Source: Streptomyces europaeiscabiei (GTDB lineage Bacteria; Actinomycetota; Actinomycetes; Streptomycetales; Streptomycetaceae). Taken from it: a stretch of DNA of 64,000 nt. How positions within the stretch are numbered: position 1 is the first letter of the stretch; every line of letters starts with the position of its first letter. Location of the stretch: the NCBI RefSeq assembly GCF_001550375.1, contig NZ_LRTR01000807.1, positions 1 through 64,000 on the forward strand, in the 5' to 3' direction. Both the position numbers and the translations under genes were made by a program. The notes under the pieces were generated by a model. The model saw only the letters and a program-made list of their open reading frames with translations. It made no database searches and had not been told where the DNA came from. Positions 8,700-16,787 of this stretch are shown one piece after another.

Positions 8700-9215
8700 A
8701 TGACCGTCGCCGTGGACACCGGACTGTGGCAGCTCGACACCACCGCCTCGACCGTCTCCCTGCAGCACAGGACCATGTGGGGCCTCGTCACCGTGAAGGG
8801 CGCCTTCGGCACCGTCCGTGGCCAGGGCGAGGTCCGGCCCGACGGGTCCGCCGTCGGTGCCGTGGCCCTCGACGCCGCCTCCCTGGACACCAAGAGCGCC
8901 AAGCGCGACGAACACCTGCGGTCCGCCGACTTCTTCGATGTCGAGCACCACCCTGAGATCACCTTCGCGGTGCGCAGCGCCGAACTCCGGGACACCGACA
9001 CGGTGCAGGTCGTCGGCCAGCTGACCGTCCGCGGCATCAGCAGGTCACGCTCCCTCACCGCGCACCTGAAGGAGGCGACCCCCGAAGCTCTCACGCTGGA
9101 AGCCGAGTTCACCGTGGACCGTGAGCAGTTCGGCATCGGCTGGAACCAGTTGGGCATGATGCGCGGCCTGGCCACGATCACGGCGACACTCCGCTTCGTC
9201 CGAGCCGGCGCCTGA
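8700..9215 (+). CDS. YceI-family lipocalin-like protein
   Basis: The 171-residue YceI domain is full length, an extended beta-barrel that binds isoprenoid or polyprenyl chains. Signature stretches are DTTASTVSLQHRTMWGLVTV at the N-terminus, DEHLRSADFFDVEHHPEITF in the middle and TVRGISRSRSLTAHL. Unlike many periplasmic YceI proteins there is no signal peptide, as is common in actinobacterial cytoplasmic versions. The start has AGAAAGA upstream. MarR-type operators in the divergent promoter suggest induction by a small hydrophobic or oxidising compound. A strong hairpin follows 70 bases downstream. The ligand is unknown. Confidence 0.9.
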   Translation: MTVAVDTGLWQLDTTASTVSLQHRTMWGLVTVKGAFGTVRGQGEVRPDGSAVGAVALDAASLDTKSAKRDEHLRSADFFDVEHHPEITFAVRSAELRDTDTVQVVGQLTVRGISRSRSLTAHLKEATPEALTLEAEFTVDREQFGIGWNQLGMMRGLATITATLRFVRAGA

Positions 9216-9284
9216 CACTCGCGGCCACCCTCCTCCCTCCGATGCGGCATGCACGCCAGGCGACGCGACCTGGCCGGAAGACAC

Positions 9285-9328
9285 CGTGAACGGCTCGGCC
9301 TGAGCCGAGCCGAGCCGAGCCGTTCACG
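9285..9328 (+). terminator. Strong hairpin terminator after yceI
   Basis: A perfect 15-bp stem (9285-9299 with 9314-9328) encloses a 14-base loop. The right side contains GAGCC repeats (CCGAGCCGAGCCGAGCC) that allow register slip. It is positioned as the yceI transcription terminator. Confidence 0.75.
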
Positions 9329-9833
9329 TATGCCCGATGCGTGGGAGACGTACGTGTACCGGTGCGCCATTTCCCGGTGCGCGTTACAGCACGGACGGCC
9401 CGGGAGAAGTGCTTGCGTGAGCATCCACCGCGACGGGTGACGCTCGTCGATCAGCTCCGCCAGGCGGAGCTGCTCTTCGCGGCCTGCGCCTTCCCGTCGT
9501 CCGACTCCCCCGGACATCGGCTCTACTGCGCGGCGCACCCGCCGGCCGCCGCCCGCGGGACGACGGCGAAGCGAAGGCCTCCCGGACATCCGTACGCTGG
9601 CTGGAACTCCCTCCCGTCCAGCCCCATCTGCCACAACCGTCACAGGAGTTGGCATAGGGCCGGAAGCTCGACGCGGGACACACCCTTTTCAGGAAGCCCT
9701 CTGGTTCACCAGCGCCCCGGTGACCTGTCCGGTTCCGATCGGGCCCGGCGAGTCCCGTCCCGCCGGGTGCCAACATGCCTCCGGGCTGCGCGGCGGCCCG
9801 TCGGACTGACCCACCGACCACAGGGGGACCCTC
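9329..9833. other. Gene-free interval with a tight palindrome at 9452-9472
   Basis: No gene is supported in these roughly 500 bases; the open frames are GC-skew artefacts without ribosome sites. A perfect 10-bp inverted repeat around a single base (CAGCTCCGCC, A, GGCGGAGCTG; 9452-9472) stands out and may be an operator or a cruciform-type structure. The promoter of the AraC-type gene is presumably between 9600 and 9800 but was not pinpointed. Confidence 0.4.
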
Positions 9834-10697
9834 ATGCCCGATTCAGCATGCCCGGACGGTACTTGGGAGAGTGTGGCCGGACGACCGACGGAGTGTCTGC
9901 GACCCGGTGTACTGCGCTATCACGGCTTTCGCGCGCGATTCAGCCGTCCTCGGCGGCGGCTGGAACTGCCCAGCGGGACCGTGACACTCGTGGTCGGGTT
10001 CGACGAGAAACTCTCGCTGGACAACGCGCGGGGCCATGGCCCCGCCGTGTACAGCGCGGTCCTCACCGGCGTGCATGCATCCGCCGGTACCGGCGGGCAC
10101 CAGGGCCGGCTGTCCGGCATGGAGATCGTGATGACGCCCTGGGCCGCGTACTCGTTGCTGGGTGCGGCGATGCACGAGCTGGCCGGCCGCCATCTGGCGG
10201 CCGAGGACGTGCTGGGGCGCCGGCTCGACACGCTCGCGGACGCGCTGGCCACGGCGCCGGACTGGCCACGGCGCTTCGCTCTGGTGGACGCGGCCCTCAC
10301 CGCGTGGAGGGCCGCCGGCAAGCCCTGCTCGCCCCGCGTCGCACAGGCCTGGCACGAGGTGGGCGCACGACGGGGCATCGTCACGACCGACGTACTGGCC
10401 GATTCGGTGGGCTGGGGGCGCAGACAGCTGGAGAAACGCTTCCGCGAACAGATCGGTGTGTCCCCGAAGATCGTCGGGCGGATCGTGCGCCTCAACCACG
10501 CTCTGCGCGCACTGGCCGCCGGCCGCAGTCCGTGTGAGACCGCGGCAGCCGTCGGCTTCTCCGACCAGGCGCATCTGAGCCGGGAGTTCAAGGCGATGAC
10601 ATCCCTCAGGCCACGCCAGTTCCTGCAGGCGATCGCCGAGCACCGCGTCGTCGAGCGCATCCCCGGGCACCTGACGAGCGTGCTGCTGGAGCACTGA
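9834..10697 (+). CDS. AraC-family transcriptional regulator
   Basis: The 287-residue protein has a C-terminal AraC/XylS DNA-binding domain (about residues 185-275). It contains two helix-turn-helix units: DVLADSVGWGRRQLEKRFRE, and then ETAAAVGFSDQAHLSREFK. The N-terminal half (about 20-150) is a ligand- or dimerisation-domain of the cupin-like type often placed before AraC domains. The ATG at 9834 follows GGGGGA. No co-directional partner lies close; the next gene is a secreted protein 150 bases on. Target and ligand are unknown. Confidence 0.88.
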   Translation: MPDSACPDGTWESVAGRPTECLRPGVLRYHGFRARFSRPRRRLELPSGTVTLVVGFDEKLSLDNARGHGPAVYSAVLTGVHASAGTGGHQGRLSGMEIVMTPWAAYSLLGAAMHELAGRHLAAEDVLGRRLDTLADALATAPDWPRRFALVDAALTAWRAAGKPCSPRVAQAWHEVGARRGIVTTDVLADSVGWGRRQLEKRFREQIGVSPKIVGRIVRLNHALRALAAGRSPCETAAAVGFSDQAHLSREFKAMTSLRPRQFLQAIAEHRVVERIPGHLTSVLLEH

Positions 10698-10848
10698 CCG
10701 GCCGGCTCAGGATCCAGCCGAGGAGCCCGTTCAGGAACTGGCCGTCAGTGCGCATTCCTTCAAGACCACGCCACCGCGCCGCTGCCAGTATGCGAGGCGA
10801 CGGGCGGACACCAACCAGTCCGTCCGCAGCCCGAAGGGGGAACCATCC

Positions 10849-11250
10849 ATGAAGAAGACCTGGTCCGCGCTGGCGGCCTCGGCTGTCGTCACCACATCGC
10901 TGGTCGTCCTGGCCCCGGCCGCCGAGGCCGCGCCCCAGGCGTGTGCCAGAGCGGAACTCCGCACCGGCTACCGGGGCCCTGGCACCGTCGTGAACAAGTC
11001 GTCCACGAGCACCTGCAACGACCTCAATCTCACGGCCGCGTACGAGAACAGCTCGGCCACCAGCGACCTGTACGCGGGCTTCTACCGCAACTCCTCCGGA
11101 ACCTGGATCCGGGGCTCCCGCGGCTACATCCGCGCCTACGACGGCACGCAGAGCCCGTGGATCGTCCTGCTGTCCGACGTCAACAACGGTGTACCGATGA
11201 GCGTCGGCAGCTACAACGCGGGCAACGACATCGCCGACGTCGCGCACTGA
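10849..11250 (+). CDS. Small secreted protein of unknown function
   Basis: This 133-residue preprotein has a Sec signal peptide: KK at the N-terminus, a hydrophobic core to about residue 25, and a probable cleavage after AEA near residue 27. The mature part is about 105 residues, rich in Ser/Thr/Tyr/Gly/Asn. Two cysteines (around residues 32 and 57) probably form one disulfide. The composition (NSSGTWIRGS, YIRAYDG) suggests a compact beta-sheet domain exported to the medium. I do not recognise the family. An AAGGGGGAA ribosome site precedes the ATG. It is followed 70 bases later by a lipoprotein gene on the same strand. Confidence 0.75.
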   Translation: MKKTWSALAASAVVTTSLVVLAPAAEAAPQACARAELRTGYRGPGTVVNKSSTSTCNDLNLTAAYENSSATSDLYAGFYRNSSGTWIRGSRGYIRAYDGTQSPWIVLLSDVNNGVPMSVGSYNAGNDIADVAH

Positions 11251-11319
11251 CCCAGCGCGCCTCGGGGCCCGCGCCCGCCGCGAGCCGGGCCCCGACTCCC
11301 GTCACAGAGAGGCTTCCCG

Positions 11320-12243
11320 GTGCCCCACCGCCTCCACCCGGCGCAGTTGGCGCCGGCCGTGCTCCTGATCGTTGCGGTGATCGCCGGATGCTCCGCGTCC
11401 GCGAGCCCCGCGCCCGACCGGCCCGACCCGGCCCGTCCGACCACGACGGCAACGCGGTTGTCCCACGCACTCCCCCAGGACCCGGTGCCCATGGTGCTTC
11501 CGGCGACCGGCGCCGACACCCGGCTGACTGTGGGTCTGGGCGCATTCGGCCAGACCGTCAGCGCGGCGGTGACCGCACGTTGCACCCACGACGCCGGGCG
11601 CCCGCGACCGCAGGGCCCGCCTCCCATGTTCGTCCGGCTCGGTGCGCTGCCGGACCTGGACCTCCTGGAACGCGACGGCTTCAACAGCGGCCCCGCCCCC
11701 GATCTGCCGAGCGTCCTGCGGGCCACCGGGAACTCCGCGGAGCCCGGCGCCGCCTCCGCCGACGGCTCCGGCGGCGATTCCGACGCGGTCGTCAGCCGTT
11801 GCGGCTCGGCGGGGACCACCGCCGTCCGCAGCCTCGATGCGCTCTTCTCACCCCTGCAGAGCAGGTGGTGGGACGAGCTCGACGCACTGCGCAACCGGCC
11901 GCAGGTGCGGCGCGCACTGGCCAAGGTGCCGGCATGTCTGGAGAACCGGTACGACCTGCGGGTGAACAGCGAGGACGACTTCTTCTCCCTGGTCGACGGC
12001 CGACTCGCGGAGTATGCCGACGACGCCACCGCTTTCGTACGGGAGGACCGCGAGTTGGCCGGCGCGTACGCCGACTGCATGCGGCCGGTGGAAGCCGTCC
12101 GCGAGCCACTGCGCGAGAAGCTGCGCGAACAGTTCGTCTCGGAGAACACCCGCGAGATCGCGGCCCTCCGCTCGAAGTTGGGACCGGCCGTGGAGGAGCT
12201 GGAGAAGCGCCACGGGGTCCGCATTTCCTTTCCCACTCCCTGA
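11320..12243 (+). CDS. Putative lipoprotein of unknown function
   Basis: This 307-residue protein starts with GTG (AGAGAGG upstream). It has a lipoprotein signal: a hydrophobic stretch, then the lipobox VIAGC with Cys at about residue 24, so it is probably anchored on the outer face of the membrane. A Pro/Thr/Ala-rich linker is followed by a globular helical domain with conserved-looking WWDELDALRNRPQVR and a C-terminal coiled-coil-like segment rich in Arg/Glu (REPLREKLREQFVSEN). Cysteines near residues 88, 161, 207 and 246 could form disulfides. I do not recognise a specific family. It shares orientation with the secreted protein upstream. Confidence 0.72.
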   Translation: MPHRLHPAQLAPAVLLIVAVIAGCSASASPAPDRPDPARPTTTATRLSHALPQDPVPMVLPATGADTRLTVGLGAFGQTVSAAVTARCTHDAGRPRPQGPPPMFVRLGALPDLDLLERDGFNSGPAPDLPSVLRATGNSAEPGAASADGSGGDSDAVVSRCGSAGTTAVRSLDALFSPLQSRWWDELDALRNRPQVRRALAKVPACLENRYDLRVNSEDDFFSLVDGRLAEYADDATAFVREDRELAGAYADCMRPVEAVREPLREKLREQFVSENTREIAALRSKLGPAVEELEKRHGVRISFPTP

Positions 12244-12324
12244 AGAGCCCGTAGCGGGATCATGAGTGGTCGCGGTCAAGGCGTCAGTGGTCGCGCTTGC
12301 GGCGTCTTCGACAACGTCCGGAGG

Positions 12325-12657
12325 CAAGTCGGCCCGCACGGCAGTCAACCGGTCCTGAAGCACCCGCAGCCACCGCGACTTCGCATGCCATTCCCGCCGG
12401 GGCCGGTAATCCCCGGGCGCCTCCTTCGTCCCCTTCTGCCCGACCGGCAGGGACAGCCGGTCCTCGATGGTGCGGACGCCTGTTTCCAGGTTCTGGATGT
12501 GCGCCAGCCGGCAGCGGCGGGCCAGCGCCCACTGGTCGTGCGTGGCTTTGGTGATGCTGCCCACCCATTGTGACGACGTGTCAGTGGCGCGCCACCCGCT
12601 CGCAACTGCGCCGAGGACGATTCGGCCGGGCCCGGACGCCCAGCAGGTCTCGTCCAC
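12325..12657 (-). pseudogene. Fragment of a TnpB-like (IS200/IS605-type) transposase
   Basis: A roughly 110-codon stretch on the minus strand resembles, from memory, the interior of streptomycete TnpB-like transposases. It includes the run STSSQWVxSITKxTHDQWALARR-like pattern (seen here as KATHDQWALARRCRLAH), a link with RLSLPVGQKGTKEAPG and the basic helix WHAKSRWLRVLQDRL. Neither the N-terminal catalytic part nor the C-terminal RuvC/zinc-ribbon parts are present. The frame simply runs on into unrelated sequence toward 12240. It begins in frame just after the stop codon of the DUF6003 gene, so a deletion or insertion joined the two. It is a decayed mobile-element remnant. Confidence 0.5.
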
Positions 12658-12705
12658 GCCCAGGTCGCCGACGGTGTCGACGTAGGCGTTGCGCGCAGCC
12701 GTTTG

Positions 12706-13131
12706 TCAGCCGCTCGCCGCAGCGGTCACCGTCGCGGGATCCACCCCGGTCAGTTCGACGATGCGGTGCGGTGGCACGCCGGCGGCCAGCGCGCGTGCGA
12801 TCAGGCCGTCCCGGCCGTCCGCGCAGTCGCGGTAGGAGAGCAACTCCTCCTCAACCCGGGCGAGCGGCTCCGGTGCCATCAGGTGGCGGACCCTGCTCAG
12901 TTCCTCGTCGCTCAGCGGGACGGGCAGCCGTTCCGCCCCCTCGGGGATGGCCGCGGTCTCCTCCGGTGGCAGCATGCGCAGGTATGGGGACGTGAGCGTG
13001 CTCCCCTGAGCGTCCAGCCACGCGCGTACCGCGGGAGTCTCCATGCACGCGAGGTCATCGACGGCGGCCGGGGCCACGCCCAGCGGAGCGGATACGTCGT
13101 CGAGCAGGAACAGGTAGGCGTCGTCGGTCAT
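12706..13131 (-). CDS. DUF6003 family protein
   Basis: This 141-residue acidic protein resembles, from memory, the streptomycete DUF6003 family. It starts MTDDAYLFLLDD, carries the central signature LPPEETAAIPEGAERLPVPL and ends in a helix-turn-helix-like segment (about residues 108-138, ALAAGVPPHRIVELTGVDPA) similar to sigma-region-4 or resolvase-type helices. It is presumably cytoplasmic and its function is unknown. The stop codon abuts the transposase remnant, so the original C-terminus could be slightly altered. Divergent or upstream partners are absent. Confidence 0.75.
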   Translation of the reverse strand: MTDDAYLFLLDDVSAPLGVAPAAVDDLACMETPAVRAWLDAQGSTLTSPYLRMLPPEETAAIPEGAERLPVPLSDEELSRVRHLMAPEPLARVEEELLSYRDCADGRDGLIARALAAGVPPHRIVELTGVDPATVTAAASG

Positions 13132-13646
13132 CCTCGGCTCTCTCTCAACGGGGGCAGGTCACATCCCAATACCCCGCCGCGGCAGAATTATCGGCCGAAT
13201 TATCGTCGGCTCACCGGCGCCGAGTCACCGTGGTGAGGCGCGTCGGTTCACCCGCGGCACACGGCGAATACGCTGCGACGACTTCATGACGTACGCCCCG
13301 CTGCGGACCGGTTTCGCTGACCCGGACCCTCGCCGCGCCACACCGACGGGCCGACAGCGACGCCGACGCCGAAGACGGGCCGTACTGGCCGTGTATCGCC
13401 GGCGCACCCCACGGAACTCGTGCTGCGCGTCCTCCGGCTCGTCGGCCCGGACGACGTGATGCCCGGACATTCCACCGTCGGGCGATCCCTGCCCGACGGG
13501 AGCGGCTACCCGAACGTGCCGAGCCGATCACCGTCACGGCACGGCACGGCACGGCACAGCAGTGTGCGGCTTGACGCCGGTGTCCTGGGAGATGTGGCGT
13601 GGCACGTGCGGGCGCCCATGGGGTCGGCGGTGTGGTGGGCGGCAGG
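13132..13646. other. Gene-free interval with a CACGG pentamer repeat
   Basis: About 515 bases show no supported gene. Four perfect tandem copies of CACGG (13535-13554) lie about 80 bases beyond the 3' end of the phospholipase-D-like gene. AT-rich patches near 13175-13200 (AATTATCGGCCGAATTATCG, an imperfect direct repeat) may contain the DUF6003 promoter. Confidence 0.4.
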
Positions 13647-14870
13647 TCACAGGAAGCGGCGGATGGGTTGTACGGCTGCTTCTCCGGCTCTCTGCAGGGC
13701 GGAGCGTCTCTTCCAGCGGCCGGGCTGGATCGGTTCGCTCACCGTGATGTCCGCATCGAAGTGTTCGTCGAGGGTGGCGGTGAACTCCTCGTCGAGGACG
13801 GCGAGCATGATCTCCTCGTCGTGGTCGAGGGAGCGGCGGTTGAAGTTGGTCGATCCGATGAGCGCGGCGACGCGGTCGACGGTGATGACCTTGGCGTGCA
13901 TCATCGTCGGCCGGTACTGGTAGATCTTCACTCCGCAGGCGGTGAGGTCCTCGTAGTGGTGCTGGCCTGCCAGCCGGCAGACCCGTTTGTCGGTGTGCGG
14001 CCCCGGCAGCAAAATCTCCACCCCGACCCCGCGCCGGGCGGCGGCGCACAGCAGGTCGACGAAGTACGCGTCCGGCGAGAAGTAGGCGGTGGCCAGGCGG
14101 AAGCGTTCCTCGGCGGATTCCAGCATGACGCGCATCAGGGTCTGCATGTCCTGCCAGCCGAAGCTGGCCGATCCACGTACCACCTGCACGATCGCATTGC
14201 CCTGCGGGTGGTGCTCGACGAACCGGTCCCGTTCGTCGAAGAGTTCGTCATGGCATTCGGCCCAGTTCTGCGCGAAGGCCGCGGCCACGCCGTCCACCGC
14301 GGGCCCACGGACCTCGACATGGGTGTCACGCCACTCGTTCTCGTTGCGCGCGTCGCCGCACCATTCCTGGGCGATGCCCACCCCGCCGGTGAACGCGGTC
14401 TCCTCATCGACGACGAGGACCTTGCGGTGACAGCGGTGGTTCTGTTTGAGCGGTGAGAGGTACAACGGCTTGCGGAACCAGGCCACTTGTACTCCGGCCT
14501 GCTCCATCGTTTCCAGTTGCTCGGTCTCGATCAGCCGGCTTCCGAACCCGTCCAGCAGCAGCCGCACCCGCACACCGGCGCGGGCCCGCTCCGCCAGCGC
14601 CTGGGCGAACTCACGGGCGATGTCTCCCCTCCAGTACACGAACGTCATCATGTCCACCGTGTGGTCGGCGCGGCGGATCGCGTCCAGCATCGCGGCGAAG
14701 ATCTCGTCACCGTTGCGCAGAGGGGTGAGGGCGTTGCCCTCGGTCGCCGCGATCCCTATCAGGCGCTCCAGGCGTCGGCGTATCCGCGCGATCCGGTACT
14801 CGACGGACGGTGTGCCCGGCTCTTCGGGGACTCGGGGAATCAGCTCGGACGGTTCTCCGGTACTGGCCAT
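13647..14870 (-). CDS. Phospholipase D / cardiolipin synthase-like protein
   Basis: The 407-residue protein has two PLD catalytic motifs: HRKVLVVD (about residue 155) and HAKVITVD (about residue 325), each HxKx4D and followed by the typical small-residue GG/GS region (AFTGG, LIGSTNF). Cardiolipin synthases of this superfamily transfer phosphatidyl groups between phospholipids at the membrane. This one lacks N-terminal TM helices, so it may be soluble or peripheral. An upstream extension to 15185 is in frame but Pro/Arg-rich; the ATG at 14870 with AGGGGAT upstream is preferred. A truncated IS element sits just upstream. Confidence 0.85.
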   Translation of the reverse strand: MASTGEPSELIPRVPEEPGTPSVEYRIARIRRRLERLIGIAATEGNALTPLRNGDEIFAAMLDAIRRADHTVDMMTFVYWRGDIAREFAQALAERARAGVRVRLLLDGFGSRLIETEQLETMEQAGVQVAWFRKPLYLSPLKQNHRCHRKVLVVDEETAFTGGVGIAQEWCGDARNENEWRDTHVEVRGPAVDGVAAAFAQNWAECHDELFDERDRFVEHHPQGNAIVQVVRGSASFGWQDMQTLMRVMLESAEERFRLATAYFSPDAYFVDLLCAAARRGVGVEILLPGPHTDKRVCRLAGQHHYEDLTACGVKIYQYRPTMMHAKVITVDRVAALIGSTNFNRRSLDHDEEIMLAVLDEEFTATLDEHFDADITVSEPIQPGRWKRRSALQRAGEAAVQPIRRFL

Positions 14871-15167
14871 GGCATCCCCTATCCCGGAACGCGAAGCGGA
14901 AACGTGGGCGGCCGCAGTGCCCGGTCTGGCGTGGGCCGAGCAGCCGGCCGACCGTACCCGGTGCCCACGGCACACGGCCCCGGCCACGGGCACGGGCACG
15001 GCCATGAGGGCCGGGCGAGGCGGTGCGGCCCCCAGCTCGGCGACTCCAGGTCCAGGTTCACGGAGACACCCGGACGCCCGCACCGCGCGCCCTTGCCGAC
15101 GGTCGCCCCACGGGCCTGGCGGACGCGTCTTCCGGTGGGGCGGTACGCATCCACGAAAGGGCCATCC
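14871..15167. other. Upstream region of the PLD gene, abutting the IS end
   Basis: No gene is supported. The interval separates the PLD-like gene from the left end of the IS element and includes GC-rich short repeats near 14980-15005 (GGCACGGGCACGGCC). The PLD promoter should be here unless the IS insertion displaced it; no clear promoter was found. Confidence 0.35.
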
Positions 15168-15213
15168 GTAGGGCCCGGCCGTCATGCTGAGATGCTGTTG
15201 GTCAATTCGGGCC
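15168..15213 (+). repeat. Left terminal inverted repeat of the IS
   Basis: The left tip of the IS matches the reverse complement of 16178-16222 in three blocks of 12, 12 and 9 identical bases (GTAGGGCCCGGC, GATGCTGTTGGT, ATTCGGGCC). These blocks are separated by divergent spacers of nearly equal length. Confidence 0.75.
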
Positions 15214-15231
15214 TGTTGCTTCGCCCCGTGG

Positions 15232-16106
15232 CTATGCGGCGGGGCGGAGTGCTGTCAGGGGACTGGTGCGGGTGCGGGCTCGTGGTGTGCTCGTGAGCCA
15301 GGCGTTGATCCGGATGAGGTTGACGGCGGCGCCGGCGAGCTGGTGCTGGAGGCTGGTCTTGGCCAGGCCGCGGTAGCGGGATGCGCGCAGGTCGCAAACC
15401 TGGACCGCCTGGGAGATGGTGCCTTCGACACCGGCGCGGATCTTGTAGCGAGCCTTCCAGTCGTCTGTGGCCTGGACAGCACGGGCCTGCTGGAGGGCGT
15501 GGTATTCCTCGCGGGGCCGCAGGCTGAGCTCGCGCTGGATTCCGTTGGGCGAGTTGATGCATCTGGCCCGGTCGAGACAGGACCGGCAGTGGGTCCGGGA
15601 GAACCGGACACGGATCATGGGCAGGCCCTCCTCGGAGCGGTTGACGCGCCACGACGTGGTCGTGTGCCCGTTCGGACAGGTTGCCTGCCCGCTGTCCCAG
15701 TCGATGGTGAACGCGTCCTGCGCGAACACGGCATCGCCGCGGGCGTGCGGGACGGTCACCGCCTTCACCGGCCCGTGGAGATCGCCCCCGTGATCACGCT
15801 GGGCTGCGGTGAGTGAGCCGGCGTTGGCATAGCCGGAATCGACCCGGTGCCCGCCTGGCGACAAGTCCCGCCGGGCCAGTTCCGTATGGACCGCAGCGGC
15901 CATCCGGTCGTCGGCGACGCCGGCGACGGTGGTGCACCTGCTCGTGACCGGACGGGGAGTGTCTTCGTCGCACGTTCCGGTGATGTGGACCTTGTAGCCG
16001 TCCCAGTTGATGTCGCGCTTCGCACCGCTGCGGGCTTCCAGGTCATAGGGGGTCACCAGGCGCATCACGCCCGGTGGTCGCTAGACCCCTTCGGCTGCAT
16101 CGACAT
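15232..16106 (-). pseudogene. IS1182-family transposase, N-terminal half deleted
   Basis: The readable part (15232-16068) encodes about 278 residues of the C-terminal DDE region. It includes LVTPYDLEARSGAKRD, GYKVHITGTCD, the stretch with HRVDSGYANAG, a Cys-containing insert (CRSCLDRARC) and the terminal helix RYRGLAKTSLQHQLAGAAVN. The region beginning MSMQPK (start 16106) resembles the usual IS1182 transposase N-terminus, but after about a dozen codons it hits a stop and is out of frame. The simplest reading is an internal deletion joining the first codons to the second half. An active enzyme cannot be made from this copy; the retained ends could be mobilised in trans. Confidence 0.75.
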
Positions 16107-16126
16107 TCGCACCCGCCCCTACGACA

Positions 16127-16169
16127 ACGTCGGCCTTCAAGACCACAACCGGGTCTTGAAGGCCGACGT
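16127..16169. repeat. Perfect 18-bp hairpin inside the IS right end
   Basis: The arm at 16127-16144 (ACGTCGGCCTTCAAGACC) pairs perfectly with 16152-16169 around a 7-base loop. It lies between the terminal repeat and the transposase start. IS elements are known to use such foldbacks to block translation from read-through transcripts, and that role is inferred here. Confidence 0.75.
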
Positions 16170-16177
16170 CACGCGAG

Positions 16178-16222
16178 GGCCCGAATCAACCAACAGCATC
16201 AGAGTGCTGCGCCGGGCCCTAC
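16178..16222 (-). repeat. Right terminal inverted repeat of the IS
   Basis: The right tip of the IS is the inverted counterpart of 15168-15213, with identical 12-base outer and inner blocks and a 9-base innermost block. The chromosome resumes at about 16223. Confidence 0.75.
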
Positions 16223-16245
16223 ATGAGGGTGTGGTGCGGGTCAGG

Positions 16246-16416
16246 TCACCATCGGTACCAGCGGCCGCGGCCACCGGCGGTGTTGGTGGAGCGCATCACG
16301 AAGCCCAGCAGCCACAGCACCAGCACGGCGACGGCCACCCACCACAGAATCTTGAGGGCGAATCCCGCGCCGAAAAGGATCACCGCGAGAAGCAGAACAA
16401 GAAGCAGGGGAACCAT
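16246..16416 (-). CDS. Small hydrophobic membrane protein
   Basis: This 56-residue protein is almost entirely membrane-spanning, with two TM helices (about residues 2-20 and 22-40). It then has a short basic Gly/Arg/Trp/Tyr tail (GGRGRWYRW). The start at 16416 is fixed by a perfect AGGAGG eight bases upstream, although the frame stays open further. It diverges from csbD, with a mirror-image promoter pair between them, which suggests a shared general-stress regulon. Similar small hydrophobic proteins are common in streptomycetes without assigned function; a membrane-protective role is inferred from context. Confidence 0.75.
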   Translation of the reverse strand: MVPLLLVLLLAVILFGAGFALKILWWVAVAVLVLWLLGFVMRSTNTAGGRGRWYRW

Positions 16417-16441
16417 GGATATCAACCTCCTGCGGCTCCGT

Positions 16442-16505
16442 GTGCCCTGCCAATACCTATCCATTCCTGGGAAGTTCCTTGTTTGTGAAGGATTGGCCAG
16501 GGCAC
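16442..16505. promoter_or_regulatory. Mirror-image SigB-like promoters for the divergent stress genes
   Basis: Toward csbD the sequence reads GTTT (16481-16484), 15 bases, GGGCAC (16500-16505). On the opposite strand toward the hydrophobic protein it reads GAAT (16466-16463), 15 bases, GGGCAC (16447-16442). Both fit the streptomycete SigB-type pattern GNNT-N14-16-GGGTAY with one mismatch in the -10. The flanks are also inverted copies (GTGTGCCCTG-CCAAT against ATTGG-C-CAGGGCACAC). The minus-strand leader would be only about 20 bases. Confidence 0.6.
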
Positions 16506-16562
16506 ACGCGGCTTTACGTTCTACCGCGACAGCGGCACCAATGCCGTGAGGAGGCATGTTTC

Positions 16563-16736
16563 ATGGCTGCCGGCGAAAAGGCCAAGGCAAAGACCGAGCA
16601 GGCCGAGGGAAAGGCCAAGGAGGTCCTGGGGCGCGCCCTCGGCAACGACCGCATGGCCGCCGAGGGGCAGGCGCAGAAGAGCAAGGGCGACGCCCGTGAG
16701 GCAAAGGAAAAGACCAAGGACGCCTTCAAGCACTGA
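16563..16736 (+). CDS. CsbD-family stress protein
   Basis: This 57-residue protein is highly charged and Lys/Ala/Glu-rich, and probably a disordered or helical CsbD-like protein (GEKAKAKTEQAEGKAKEVLG, then a second KAK-type helix). CsbD in Bacillus is a SigB-dependent general stress protein of unknown biochemical role. The start is fixed by GAGGAGG eight bases before the ATG, and the protein is full length for the family. The upstream SigB-like element and the neighbouring anti-sigma and phosphatase genes agree with stress regulation. A strong terminator follows. Confidence 0.9.
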   Translation: MAAGEKAKAKTEQAEGKAKEVLGRALGNDRMAAEGQAQKSKGDAREAKEKTKDAFKH

Positions 16737-16750
16737 CGCGTCGTACCGGT

Positions 16751-16787
16751 CGAGGGCCTCTCCGGAAAGGATCCGGGGAGGCCCTCG
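16751..16787 (+). terminator. Terminator of csbD
   Basis: A 16-bp stem (16751-16766 with 16772-16787, one G-U type mismatch) with a 5-base loop lies 15 bases after the stop codon and is followed by TCT. Confidence 0.8.

Larger units (their letters stand above)
15168..16222 (-). mobile_element. Internally deleted IS1182-like insertion sequence
   Basis: The roughly 1.05-kb element is bounded by imperfect terminal inverted repeats of about 45 bases. The left end is 15168-15213 and the right end 16178-16222. They share GTAGGGCCCGGC at the tips, GATGCTGTTGGT in the middle and ATTCGGGCC inside. Between them lies the C-terminal half of an IS1182-family transposase on the minus strand and a perfect hairpin next to the right end. 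Full-length IS1182 elements are usually around 1.6-1.8 kb (family knowledge), so about 0.7 kb of the transposase gene has been lost. No obvious target-site duplication was seen in the flanks. Confidence 0.75.
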
